Positions 21,145-33,929 of a DNA stretch of 64,000 nt are shown here, piece after piece. The notes below the pieces were generated by a model. It made no database searches. It worked only from the letters and a program-made list of their open reading frames with translations, and was not told the origin of the DNA. Every line of letters begins with the position of its first letter. Position 1 is the stretch's first letter. Location of the stretch: NCBI GenBank assembly GCA_907163375.1, contig CAJQUW010011085.1:1-64000 (forward strand), given 5' to 3'. This DNA is from Prostheceraeus crozeri (lineage: Eukaryota; Platyhelminthes; Polycladida; Euryleptidae). The position numbers and the translations under genes are program-made.

Positions 21145-22006
21145 TAAGTCGCTAACCTTTTCACATATATGTCTGAGCTCATTCTATAATTCAAATTACT
21201 TTATAATTTCTTGTAGCTGGTGTAGTCTCCTCCAGTGAACTATTGATTTGCATTAAATGCGAGTACCATATTTTAAATGAGTTACTCACAGGACAAATTT
21301 CGTGTTATTCGCAGACGGCTTAAATTTTGTGTCTGCGATTTGGCTTAAAAACTTCGTGTCGTGTTGAGGGTAAATTTCCGACGACTGCAGACCTCTACTC
21401 CAAAACATCAAGCTTGAATGATTTCAGCAAGAGCAGTTATAGATCTCTCACTCTCATGATGAATAATTGGTGTCACTACATCTGACTACTCAACGCAATT
21501 TCATGTGAGAACTTCACTCAGAAATACACCGAGAAATAAATTCTGATGGTTAATGAAATGATTTCTCTTTTCCGACACCGGCATGTCAAATGTCTTTTGC
21601 TATTTTCCTTGCTTTACTGACTGACAGAAATTAAATTCTGACCCTCGGTTGCAAGAACGAGAAAGACTCTCCCAAGAGAATTCGTAACACTGAATTCAGC
21701 TTCGAACTTCAAAACTGGCAGGCACGTAAAATTCGCTCTTGCAATAAATGGCATACATGAAAATCTGTGCAATAAATGACAGTTGATATTTTCTGACTAT
21801 AAATTCGTTTGACTGTTATTCGATCCTTTCAAGTCTCTACATTTAGAAGCAAGACGATCAAGGAAAAGATGATGATTTGCTCAAATAAAGAGTTTCATCC
21901 CCATCCTATAATTTGTTCAAATGCATAACAAGACAAGAAATATACTTTGATTTATCATTTAAAATTACAAAGAATGCGAGCTACATTTATAAAATCATGA
22001 AAAGTA

Positions 22007-23402
22007 CAGGGTGAGTCATAATGTACGCGAAACTTCAATGAAGTGTAGTGCCGACCGAGATGATAATTCGGCTTGAGTTTTTGCACCACTATAATTACCA
22101 AGACATGGGGTTTCTCTGCGTGAAATATTATTTTTCTCTTATAATTACTTTGCAGTACACCAGCTAATTTAAATTTCATCAGAAGAAGCCCAAATTTCGA
22201 AATTTCTATGGTTAAAGATTCATATCAAAAGCCAATTTTCCGTCCGACACTTTACAATTTGTAAGGTCATAAGATTATCACGAAACATGTTGGTGTAATT
22301 ATATTAATCTACAGTCGATTCTAAAGAGTAGGACTGCAATTTGAAGCTAGAAGAAATCACCATCCAATTGCAAAGTTTGACTAAGTGGAGATGCCTCACC
22401 AATTTGGATCTGGGTTGCCCTTATCACACAGCTGCACTGCTTAACGAGTCCATTTTATGTAAAACAAGTTTCATCGACCAAAGAATGTTTGGCAGAATTT
22501 CCTTATTCTCCAATATCCACTTGATGAAATCTAGACATTTGCACTTATCAAGGCCACAAATCGCATGTGTTCGAGATTTTCGGAATGGATAGGCCTATAT
22601 CTCAATTTGGTGAACGACTCGTAGGACGTTGCGTTGAGATGTTCTGTGGTTGAGGGACGGCGAATCCACGCGTGAATTGTCGAGAGATAGTGCGACCCAA
22701 ATGAATTTGCCGCTTGAAGATTGCTGATCAACATTTCGATCGCGGGACGTCCTTAGCTATCGACGTTCTACCAGAAGACAGACGGCTGATATGGAGGCTT
22801 TTTCTCGAACTTCTGCATCAGTCTACTGATTGTTGAAGGTTGTATGGGATCACTGTGCGAGGACATGATTCACTTACATTATGCATGTAGAGTAACAGAT
22901 GGGTATTCGTTATTTGAATAAACAACTTCACGCGAGTCAATCTTATCTATATATTAAGCGACATCGTCAAGGGCGGGAACACTATTGAACCTTTGGTCTT
23001 AGAGGCTGTTCTTCGCACATCAAAGATTAATCATAGGTTTCAAAATTGAAAGACAAATTCAAAATCTTCGATCAACTTGGATGACTAGCTTATGTCCGAA
23101 TCGTTGGTCGAACAAAATCGAAGCGATTGTTGAATCATTCTGCAGTCAAATCAAATCATTGAATAAAAGCAAAATGACAAATCATGCGCTAAACAATGTT
23201 AGGATTCCATGAACTAATAGATACTTTAATAAGATTTAAATTTTAAAATTTTACAGATGTGATTTCTAGAGGAACGAAAAATTTCATTGAAAACAAAACC
23301 CCAGGTCTTGACGAACAAAGCGGCATTAAAATGATTGTCAAATATTTAATTCAGTAAGCACAGCACATTTTCAAAGTTTTGCACACTTTATGACTCACCC
23401 TG
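22007..23402 (-). mobile_element. Tc1/mariner element, TA-flanked, decayed
   Basis: Ends CAGGGTGAGTCATAATGT and, inverted, CAGGGTGAGTCATAAAGT, bordered by TA (22005-22006, 23403-23404). At 1396 bp the length is close to complete. The interior carries a transposase on the minus strand in broken frames. Confidence 0.92.
22200..23000 (-). pseudogene. Mariner-type transposase, heavily decayed
   Basis: On the minus strand the stretch 22531-22734 resembles the part of an invertebrate mariner transposase between the DNA-binding and catalytic domains (RRPSTTEHLNATSYESFTKL, RYRPIHSENLEHMRF). Downstream, words such as LVDETCFT and NGLVKQC in another frame look like the WSDExxF..NGxVN block around the first catalytic aspartate. 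Several stops and frameshifts lie between. The boundaries are approximate because both ends fade out. Confidence 0.5.
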
Positions 23403-23628
23403 TACTTGATAATTAAGCTATAGCAACAAGATGTTTTCACTTTCGTTTTCTCAAAACGAATTCCGTGTCTCAGAGGTTGACTTTCTACTTAAAGAAAGTT
23501 CACGAAACGAGTGCGTGCACCGTTTCATGTTGCACCATAATCTTCCTCATCTCAAGGCACACTTTTCGTAGGAGTTCATAGGACTTTTCACAAAATTTAT
23601 TGTTAAAGTAAACCACGTGTGCCTAATA

Positions 23629-24357
23629 GTCCGGGAGCTAGCGTGAAGTTGTGCAGGGAACGAGGTAGTACATAAAACTTTCACATAGCATAGTACACCT
23701 CTAACCCACTGCAAAACTTCGCGTCTGCCGGATCTGATCATTTGCTTTTCAGAAAAAGAGAGGATAACACAATCCTATGTACCGTATTCCCAGTGGTAAA
23801 ATTGTGACATTTAAAGTGTTGACTCCATTTTTTCGAATTGGTATTTTGTTGAACTGGTTATTATAGAAATCATCTGCAGATCATGATCTTTCAAATGAGT
23901 TATTATTCACTGACAGTGGATGAAGTAAAGTGTACAAACAGACACTTTTCGTTAAAGTATATCAACAATTTTCCTGAAATTTCTATGTTAAAATTTGCAG
24001 TTACACCAACGAAAAGTGTCTGTTTGTACACTTTACTTCATCCTCTGTCACTGAATGATAACTCATTTGAAAGATCATGATCTGCAGATGATTTCTATAA
24101 TAACCAGTTCAACAAAATACCAATTTGTGTAACTTTTATGAGCAAAAATTCGAAAAAATGGAGTCAACACCTTAAATGTCACAATTTTACCACTGGAAAT
24201 ACGGTACATAGGATTGTGTTATCCTCTCTATTTCTGAAGAGCAAATGATCTGATCCGGCAGACGCGAAGTTTTGCAGTAGGTTAGAGGTGTACTATGCTA
24301 TGTGAAAGTTTTATGTACTACCTCGTTCCCTGCACAACTTCACGCTAGCTCCCGGAC
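23629..24357. mobile_element. 729-bp foldback element, TA-flanked, GTCCGGGAGC ends
   Basis: Left arm 23629-23952 and right arm 24009-24357 are near-identical inverted copies; the main difference is an extra block of about 22 bp in the right arm near 24126. The loop is about 56 bp. Ends GTCCGGGAGC/GCTCCCGGAC are bordered by TA (23627-23628, 24358-24359). Short pieces, TGCAGGGAACGAGG and ACTTTCACA, are shared with the elements at 30709-31652 and 42989-43284. No coding capacity. Confidence 0.85.
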
Positions 24358-24359
24358 TA

Positions 24360-26780
24360 TAAGAGCTCTTGACAAAAGACAATAAGTCAAAAGTTGTATA
24401 TTGGACCGGGACTCGGTAAAAAATGACCGAATCAGCAGCTCTGCCTGGATGCGGCCCTGTCTGTTATATAAAAATGATAGCAAAGTGAACAAAAATATTT
24501 AATCCATGCGTAATGGTGACCTTAGCAAAAAGAGCAATATTTTGAAAACCAAATGTTATGATCAAAGATTTCCCGGATTAGGATAACTGAATAGGACGCT
24601 ATTCGACAGATTTTCTACTAACTGTTTCTAACTTGACGACCTAGGCCTCATTACTTTTTCAATTACTTATCAATCGGCTCACAGTCTAGCGTAGGAAGTT
24701 AACGAAATATTGGTTGAGAATATTAAAAGTTTTTGCTTCTTACTTCAAAGACTTGATATTTTTCACTTTTCTTTTCTTGTATTTTAAAAGATTGCTGATT
24801 GCCTAACAAGGATATGTATTATTTTGTTTACAACCGCTTCAAGAAAGTGATTTATTTCTGGCCACGAGCAATCAACGACTCCACTTCCATGAGATAAGGT
24901 GGGATTAGACCTCTCCTTTTCTCGTCAACCTCTCAATTTGCTTCAGATTTTCTGCTCTAAGCCGAGCCCTCATAGATACTTTAACGTCTCTGATCAGCTG
25001 AAATCCCAAAGAGAGAAAACATACAAATGGCAAGAGATCACTGCTTACTTTTGGAATTAATGCATGGCCCAGATTCGAAGAGGCATCAGTGTAATGATAA
25101 GAACTGATTAACAAGAATCTGCAGTCGATAGAACTGTGGTATGACCTTCTTCGGTGAACTTGAGATTCAGATGCATGAACATACGTACGTATATACATTC
25201 ATGTTGGTTTTAAATGAATATTTTAGTTTAATTATGTAACAGCTGTCATAACAGATTAAATTTAATCGCATTGTCAAGTTTTCCTGATTTTAGATTGAAG
25301 ACATATTTCACTACAGGTTTCGAAATTAAATCTTTCTTATTCCGTATTATATATAGGCTATGCACTTTAGAATTTCAGAACAGTGTCTGAAGTTTTGGAT
25401 GAATTATCTTGCTTCGGATATCAAATTGGCAAAAGGCCACTTTCCTATTTTAATTCTTTCAGTTGTTGACACTTTCATTGTGTTCAGCCCAACCTGTTCG
25501 CGTTTTTTCGATCTCATTTCGAAACCCTCCTGCCAGCTAGCAGCCCAATGTGATGGCGCTTTCTTGAAGTAAATACTTGGATAGTTTCTTATACAATTAA
25601 TAGGCATTTCCTTTTTTCGTTTCCCCTTTTATGATGCAAACACCTCCGCACGCGTACCACAGTTTGAGAAACGCTGATTTAGACATTGAACTGTGCGACC
25701 GTTAATCAAGGTAGATAACTCAACTGTGTTGTGCTGAGGCATATATATATATTTCGGAAATCCCGGAAGCTCTCAGTCCCGGGATAAAGTAGAATCGTAA
25801 ATTGGATATTTAACAACAATTATTATTTTACTTTCCGAAGTTATGTATCGCTGGATGTTCAGCATATGCAACCACAGATTGTTTGAAGATGTAATTACTA
25901 GCAACTACAACACAAGCAAAAAATGGTAAAATTAGCAAATATAACAAAAAATTGAGAGTTCAATTTATGATTGTTATTAATAATTGGTTGATCATATATT
26001 ACGATGAAGAAAGATGAACTCAAATGTATTCGAGATCTTCGGTTATCATTTCCTGAGGCGTTTATACATTTTCTTATAATATAATTTCATCACAGGAAGT
26101 TATAAAGCACGCAACAGCGTTGTGCATAAGGTGTCAACTCAGCAAAATAAGCAATGAAAACTTTCTGACCAAAGGACTGAGGTTTTGTTTGACTAAAATG
26201 TGCTTCATCAAGATACACAAATGCAAATTTTTGCAAATTATGCTTGCATTTGCATGTTTTTTGTTGATGCTACAGATGTTGATATTTATTTTGCATGAAC
26301 TTTCTGAAATACAAAATGGAATCAAAATTCAAGTCAAACATTGAATACTTTTTTCACCAATTGGCTTGATTTTTAAGATAGTAAACTTTTAAAAATTAAT
26401 TAATGGATAAATTTTAGCCAGGCAAGTAAAAAGAAAAGCTCTTACAGCCGAATCTGAACATACATGCATGCAACTGTCAGTTCTATCGAAGTAATTAAAA
26501 CAAGCTCCATCTCTTTAAATTGGCATTATCAATGACTCGAAAGATTTCTAAAATATCATTATTTCTTCTGTATTGCTATCGTGATAGTCAATTCCTTTAT
26601 AATTTATCCAAAACAGCAAAAAATGCACATCTCACATGCGATGCCAACTATCAAAGAGAGTTCATTTCATGAGACCTAAACTGCCACTACACTGGCGGTG
26701 GAATTGTAGGTGAGTTGCTACTTCACACTAAATAGATGCTTACTCTGTGGTATGCATCGAGTTATGTGCCGTTTATTCAA
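24360..26780. other. No gene seen; solo hAT end at 25640-25675
   Basis: CGCGTACCACAGTTTGAG-AAACGCTG at 25651-25675 reads, inverted, as CAGCGTTTCTCAAACTGTGG, the well-known end of a hAT group (CAGTGGTTCTCAAACTG). I could not find its partner. Elsewhere only short AT-rich frames; a short (AT)n run lies at about 25741-25752. Confidence 0.4.
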
Positions 26781-26784
26781 TCCA

Positions 26785-27510
26785 TGTCCTCACGAAAATT
26801 TTTCATGAGAACTCATGACATTTAATGTGGATTCATTAGATTTTTATGAGGGTTCATGAGATTATGATGAGTCTCATGACATTCTCACAAGAAAATATTT
26901 AACTCATGATGCTCTGGTGAGAACATAATGAATGGCAATAAGAACATTCATGAGGTTTTTGTGAAAATAAGTTTATAAGTAGTGAGGTATGCATTCTAGC
27001 CGCGAAAGGAAGGAGTCACAAGAAAGCCTATTCAATCGATAAAAATCTCCAAGTTTAGCCCACCAAGGATAAAGGGCAAAAATATAGAGTATATCATACC
27101 GACATGCAAAAGCATTTTCGAAATGATGCATTTATAATCTGACTTTACAATTACCATTACTATGCAAGATGTTGAAAATAGACATATACACAATCACAGT
27201 TTAATAACTTAGCATGACACTGGTTTATTATTGCGAGTACTCAAATAGTATTATGGACATGTCGTGGGAATGCTCTGCGGCAACGTAGCTAGACTAAGAA
27301 AGTCTTAATAATGAATTACCAGCCATATTAACTCAGAGGTATGAAAAAGGCAACTTAATTTATTGATGAGATTTTCACGAGAATCTTATGAAATTTGATG
27401 AGATATCTCATGCGAAAACGTTCCAAATCCGCATGAAATTTCATGAGAAATATATGAGAAAAATCTTGCAAAAAATCATGAGGAATTTTCATGAGGGTGA
27501 TATCCATGAT
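26785..27510. repeat. TCATGA-rich stretch
   Basis: TCATGAG, CTCATGA and the palindrome TCATGA recur many times in two clusters (26785-26960 and 27360-27510), separated by ordinary sequence. Two clusters of one short motif at two ends resemble the subterminal repeats of the hAT elements in this window, but I could not define terminal inverted repeats or a target duplication. Confidence 0.5.
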
Positions 27511-30500
27511 CGAAAAGCGAACTGAATTGAATGAAGTCATGTTCATCATTTCATCGATTTCTCTCAGATTTGTTGAAATTTCATTCGATGAGCAGATACA
27601 CAAGTTGCTGTCACCTGTCTCCTTATCTCTACTCGCAACGTCTTTGATCTGAGGTGTCCTTTGTCATTGTATAGAAATCACACCTCATCGATACCCGGAT
27701 ACAATCATTTTCCGTTGACAGTCTAATTCAAAATTGGTCTTATTTCGCCTTGGGGAGGTTTCCTTGGATACTGATAATTTGTCGGTAACTGTTCTCATCA
27801 AACCAAGTGTTTGCAAGCTGATCAACAAACCTAATTGAGTTCTCTTTTATCTTCTTTGTCTGATGCCACGGAGTTTGAGAATCCCAATGCACACAAAACC
27901 TCATTGATGATCTTCCTTCTATATTCTTCGAGAATTTAAATAATGTATTCAAGAAACTACATTCTAGCTTTTAGTTATTCATGCTAAGCATTGAGATAAT
28001 TAGAATGTGCTCAAATTTACGAATCTGGATGAGATTATTCCTATTATTTAGGTTTTCAAGCATTTACGTCACTGTAGGCCTATTTTGCGATGCTGTTGAT
28101 TTTTTTGATAATCGTGTGATCAATCGCACAGTTATGAAATCGCGTTTTCGCGTGTAGGTCTTCGTTTTTTTATATTTTTTCTTTACGTCTCGTTTGTCGA
28201 AACCATTCTGTTGAAAACGGTGGTTAAGTTTAAACATATCCTTATGTTCTTTATTATGATCGGAGCATTTGGTAGCTACTGCATTTTTACTTTTTTATAC
28301 AGCTATAGCTTTTACGTGGTTCGGTGCACAACTGTGCTTATATAAGGAGATGCCGGAATGCATGGTTTTTTCACGTACAGGTTTGCGAATTAAATATTGA
28401 CGAATTTGCGACGAATTTATTGACGAATTAGGCGCCTGTATTTTGCTGTTACTAATTTCGATATTTCAATCTAGACATATCACAGTATTTTCTTGACGGT
28501 CTTCAACATGTCTTCCAACATGAGGTGACAGCATCAGTTGCACTTTTAGTGACCTTGTTGTCGTTTTTAATGAAAGGGCCCACGATAATGTAATCGATGT
28601 ACTTTCCGGTAGTATTGGGGTGCTGAGTCATAGTTTCTTTCCTGAATTTCAAGAGCTTCTTTTTCTAAAGGATGCATAGAGATGATCGTAAAAGGGGCCG
28701 ATGTTTATGCTGTATTTTGCGAGTTTACTCTTTCGATAGTCATTTTTCAATAATGTCTTTCACAATAATGTTTTTCTGCGTCATTAGATTCTTTTAATAG
28801 ACACATAATTGTGGTTTATTTATATTTTATGTTAGTGATTATGCAAATGTTATATCGGATGATCTCTGATGCGCAACACAATTGTGACAGCATGCAATCT
28901 TGTGTAGCTATACATTTTATCACTGATGATTTTTGCTTGATATAAAAAAGCTGTTATTTTTTTGCAGAACGACGACTTAATTCCATCATGCAGTACAATT
29001 AATAATTATTTGGCTTGTAATTACATTTTATTCTAATTTGTACATCAATCATATTACTATTGTTTATTTTCACTTTCTGAAGCGAAGCATTTTTGATTTA
29101 AGTCGTACAGAAATTGCAAAAGCTTTGCATTTATGTCCTGCACAATATTTTTAGCATCATGGTAGAGAAAGAAAGTAAAACATGTGTAAATCTTGACAGT
29201 TCCATAGAGCGTCTCGGATCACCATGATTTATAAATCCCATCCACACCACTGGAATTGTCTGACGCCGTCTAGACTGACTGAGCGGAGGAATTCCAACAT
29301 GTTCCTATAGCTACTGACGTGTTCTACAAGAAGAGAATTCTCGTAGAGTGCACTCTCGTAGAAGATGCATTGCTCAACCAGACAGGTATGAAGTCTTGTT
29401 ACATTTTTGCCAAGCCGAATTCTTGTTAGTTTCTAACTCATTTTCAAAATCTTCTATTTGCATTCAATTTATCATTCCAAATGTTGATGAACTACAACGA
29501 CAGCTAACCTAGATTGAAGTAAGATAAGTAATTTCGAGAAAAAAAGCTGCTCTCTTCTCATCTTAAAACGGAAATTGATTGCCTCCCGTAGGCTACTCCT
29601 CGATGCGATCAACACCAATTGATTAATTAAGTCATGATTGCTGTCATTCGCCAGACAACATGATGTAATGATCGATTGAAGAAAGGAGTATTTCCTTTCA
29701 AAATTCGTTATAACTGATTACAAGCAACTGACTTCCTGAGTGATTTTTGAAATTTGAATTCAACAGCATCGAGTCGAGACTTGAAGAATTCAGACGTCAT
29801 GTTTTTTTACCATAATTGGCTGACCTGACGCAAATTGAGGGAATATTCTACACGACCATCCAAAAATAGAATTCTAGTAATTCGAAGCTCTTTATTTTTC
29901 ATCTGAGTGTATAGATTTGTAGAAAAAGTCGAAAATCTTGAAGTTCCAGACCTACTATTCAAATTTCTCATTTTTTTCATGAACTCAATTCATTTTGACA
30001 TCCCGTTACTTCAAGCGACAAAAATTGCGCAAATATTTCACAACAACTTATGCGATTTATAAAATGCATAATTGCTTTTTTGTCAATCGCAGTTTAATTA
30101 CACATTGAACCTTCTCAACGTGACCATTCCCATGATGCACAAAATACTTTGTGAAAAAACCGCTTCAGTTTTCTTTACTCCGACAAGGGAAAATCAGGTT
30201 ACACCACTCCTCACGATTAATTATGTCGATGATGCACGAATTTCAAATAAACTCGCTCGCATCGTTTTATCATGAAGTTCGATAAATAATTTAGAATAGA
30301 CGGCTATCAAAAGCGGCTTTGGAAGTGTCAGAGAATATTTGCTTCCTCTGTGGAATGTTACTGTAATATGTCATACACAATTAGCATATAAATGAAATTC
30401 CCAAGGTGCTTATCAAATAGTAAACACATCATAGTATACTGACATTCATCTAAGTTAATATACCATTAATAATGAATTGATACTGCTTTTGAAAACACCA

Positions 30501-30708
30501 TGGAAATGAATAATTTGATATTAAGTTGCATCGTCGTTTGAAAATTGGAACAGATCTGAATAGCTTTAATTTCATCCAACATCAGGAATCATCAACATGC
30601 CGATTTACAGCTCTCATTATCAACACTACTACATATTTAGCATGCAGCCATAACCAGAGAATATTTGAGACATGAAATAAGCATATTTAAATCTCTTTGT
30701 GTATTTTT
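27511..30708. other. No named gene; one protein-like minus-strand stretch near 28540-28700
   Basis: On the minus strand near 28560-28680 a frame reads EKEALEIQERNYDSAPQYYR, which looks more like protein than its surroundings; I do not recognise it, and the neighbouring codons change frame. Near 29370 a donor-like ACCAGACAG-GTATGA occurs without a convincing exon. Nothing else is supported. Confidence 0.25.
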
Positions 30709-31652
30709 GTCTGGCAGCCAAAACCAGTTTCTGCATGGAGCGAGGCCGAAAATGAGACTTTCATAGTACAATCTGCGCGTCTACCGAGTTCTTCCCAGTT
30801 CCTCTTTCATTTCTATATTTTCTTTGATTTATGAAAAATTGTCAGAATATTTTTTACTCATGTGTCACCTACAAATTGCTGCATACACCCACAGATTTAC
30901 ATGTACTTTCATGTCGATTGAAGAGGAAAACTTTTTATTGACTGCCATGTTTAACCTCTTCATTCTTAATTTATTTTCAAAAGGTATCAAATGTAATTTG
31001 CTAGCGTTCCAGGCATTGTGAGAGGTTAGGAGAAGTGCCATTAGAATCACATTGATCTCCTCTTTCTTGTGGATATAAAATTTCGCCGTTTTGGGATGTT
31101 GTCTTAAAGCTGCGGGTCGAAATATTGCTAGATGGACACAATATTAATGAAGCGGTTGAGAGGAAAGTATTAGGCCCTAAGTCTAAAGCCGTTATGATTG
31201 ACTTTGAATGACTTGAGGATATTTCTTTTCATGTTCATGCATCTTTTTACACGAACTACACGTATTCAGATCTAGCAAGCATCTTGATAGCGACAAACAC
31301 AACATTTGGCCAATCTTGACCACATTTAACATTCTCGCATCTGTACATCACCCATGAGAAGTGTGATGAAACACATGCACACAATAAGACTTGAAGTCAA
31401 TCCATGTCAAAAATTATGGCTCTAGAATTAGTACATTTCTCTTAATCAAAGGAAATCTCATTTCTACCGAACACTTCAGTTTGCTTTACATTCTATTTGC
31501 ATCTGTTTTCTTTTGATTACGTCTGATAAGAGGAGAAGCCAGTCAGAACTCGGCAAATAAGCACATTCGCAGTAGCCATGCAGTGTACATCATTCTGTGA
31601 AAGTGGCATCTTCGGCCTCGTTCCCTGGAGAAGCATGTTTTGCCTGCCGGAC
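30709..31652. mobile_element. TA-type MITE, GTCYGGCAGCC ends, 944 bp
   Basis: Left arm GTCTGGCAGCCAAAACCAG... and right arm (inverted) GTCCGGCAGGCAAAACATG... share about 110 bp including AACGAGGCCGAA and ACTTTCACAGAATGAT in the right arm and their counterparts in the left. The closest relative is 42989-43284. The flanks read TT and AA rather than TA, so the target site has changed or differs. No transposase is visible; the interior holds AT-rich unrelated sequence. Confidence 0.75.
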
Positions 31653-32690
31653 AATTAATCAAATAATTCTTTAACATGCTATGTGATTTTGATAGTGAGG
31701 GATGTTTGAATTCTGACATTGGATGCAATGGCGGCTTCCTAGGTCCTCATTATGTATAAACTGAGAATACAACTCAGTTTTTAATAATTCTACTTAAATT
31801 GGGTTTGGAATAAGAATGAAAAAATCACATCAGAGAACAGCTCAGGAAAAACCTGAATAGATGAACCTCCTCCCTAATTCCTGATAGTGCTTAGGAGTCA
31901 CTTCAGCCTCTTTAAGTGATTAGGAGTTGCAGCAGATAGTGCAAAATGTACATTTATTCATAATTTCACTGCAACGCTTAATTCAATCAACACCCATGGC
32001 CAGCGGTCAGTGCATCTTTTGAAACAGATGATCGAAATATCCTAATCCTTCCGCGTTAGCAATGCCAGAGGTGACAATTAACACCTTATGAAAGACTTCA
32101 TTATCCGCAGCAGCTGCAAGACTCTCACTGTCTTGCTTATACAAATAATACGTCCAAATGCACCTCCAACAGACCTCCCACCGCCGAGCATCAGCCTCCA
32201 GCTTTCGCTGTCAGAACTGGCCAAAGGCCTTCGCAGCAGTATAAATATTCAGTAATCCTTGAGGGGCATAACAGATAATGTGTTTTTTTCTTCACATCAT
32301 TATGATTCGGGAATATCAGACAGAGAGGATCAGATGACGACATCGCGAGGTAGATGAAAGGACATGGAGAAAATGAAGATAGATAGAAAAATGTCCGTGT
32401 TGACTTTCAAATGCGCTTGAAGATTGACACAGAGTTGGAACTGGTCGGGATTTGTCGATGCAAACTCGACAGGCATTTTGCCTTGAATATTTTCAGAGTG
32501 AGCCATGACTTCTTCTATAAAATACTCAATTGCCTGTAATAACCAATCACTTTGCCTATGGTTGAATAAATAGTCAATAAATAATCGCCTTCAAGCAATG
32601 AATAAATACATTGAAATGATGACCTAAATATAGCTGGAACGATCAGCCAATATTCAAAAGAATCTGATTTTGATAGTGATTATGATAAAG
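31653..32690. other. Nothing recognised
   Basis: No supported gene, repeat or element end. The patch 32150-32230 is richer in C and G than its surroundings but shows no open, protein-like frame. Confidence 0.3.
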
Positions 32691-32696
32691 GCGGCC

Positions 32697-33927
32697 ATAG
32701 GCTTGATTATGATTATGATTATGATTGATTAAGGTGTTCGAAACTGTGACTGTGATTCATGTGGTCAGACGCTTTATGATGATGGCTGGGTAGGTTGAAT
32801 ATAATGATGATTGCAAGCTATGTCGAGTCAGTGATAATTATAGTGCGTTTAAGTAATAATGTGAATGGTGATAAAAATGTTTAATATTGTGCAGCGATAA
32901 TAGTTTTTATTTAAATGTATATCCTTGTTCAGAAAATAAGTTTACTTAATTAGTATAATTACCAGTGCTGTAACTATTCGATTTTGTTCAGTACCATCGT
33001 AGCGTACAAATTTACAAAAAAATATTACTTTTAAAAAAAATTACTTTTGGCAATGTGGAGCAAAGGACTTTTTTGATGTCAGGGTCTCTAACCCATACGC
33101 TTAAACCCACGTTAACCACTCCCTCGCGACAACCTTTTCAAACAACGAGTGTGAAGAGATACAATCAGCGCATGGGGGATATGGCAGAGAAGCCCATCAT
33201 TTCTTCTCAAATCTCTCAGACAGACTATCTGAAAAACTTCGTCTTGATCCAGCAGTCACAACAAACTGGTTGCGTACGAAGATCTCATTTGCACTCCTCC
33301 GATCAAGACTGCTACATGTATGTGTGAGAGGTTCCCGAACACTATGGTCTAAAGCTTTGTCTGTTGAGCCGACAGATATTGATTTATCTGAAGCCTGCTC
33401 TTTGGTGCCGGCACAATTCCAAGAGCAGCCTCGTTTCCGTTTTGTGACCTTCAAATACTAGCATTAGCATACCGGGCTCTTGTAACTTTTGTAACTCTTG
33501 CATCTTTCCTGTACATAGCTTTGTAAGGCGCTTGTATTAACTTTCAGAATAAAATTTCTATGACGTCAATTTACAAAACTATCGAACCCAGCAGTCTATT
33601 GAGTATGTTTTGATAATCTCAAGTACACGTAAAGAGAATTGTAGTGAAGATATTCTATGACGAGGCGTGTATGCACGTTCATCACCGTGCATCAGGGAAT
33701 GGTGCTCTCTGTGTACGAGCGTATTTACCGTCCTTATGTAGTATAGCTGTCACTGCCATCGGCGGCCGTGTTCTTATCTCAACTGATGTTTGGATGACTA
33801 AAATCAAATTTAATCAAATTTGCTGATTCAGAAACGTGATTTTGATTCAATTTTAAAAACCTTGATTATGATAGAGATCAATGATTAGCCTCAGAAAGTT
33901 AATTGATTAGATGATTGATTAATCCAG
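32697..33927. mobile_element. Candidate hAT-type element with GATTA subterminal repeats
   Basis: Near 32697-32735 GATTAT is repeated several times; near 33860-33927 the opposite strand reads CTAGAGCTGGATTAATCAAT and further GATTA/TAATC motifs. Paired clusters of a short motif resemble the other hAT ends in this window, where such arrays lie next to the terminal repeats. I could not establish the outer TIR or an 8-bp duplication, so boundaries are tentative. Confidence 0.3.
33190..33461 (+). other. Fragment of an unidentified element-type protein
   Basis: A frame open for about 90 codons reads RLSEKLRLDPAVTTNWLRTK, then ISFALLRSRLLHVCVRGSR, and ends with a stop at 33461. I recall the pattern WLRTKLSFALLRSxxxCxRGSR from predicted proteins that accompany mobile elements in invertebrate genomes, but cannot name the family. 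A polyadenylation-like AATAAA follows at about 33549. It lies within the candidate GATTA element, which may carry it. The upstream start is not identified. Confidence 0.4.
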
Positions 33928-33929
33928 CT

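Larger units (their letters stand above)
16351..21397 (+). mobile_element. Decayed hAT element hosting two younger hAT elements
   Basis: Left end TAGAGGTCTGCG and right end CTGCAGACCTCTA are inverted matches; the flanks ATCCAAAA (16343-16350) and CTCCAAAA (21398-21405) agree at 7 of 8 positions, as expected of an old 8-bp hAT duplication. Without its two inner insertions it would be about 1.6 kb. Subterminal CACGAA/TTCGTG-type motifs occur near the left end. A hAT dimerisation-domain remnant lies near the right end. Confidence 0.75.
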
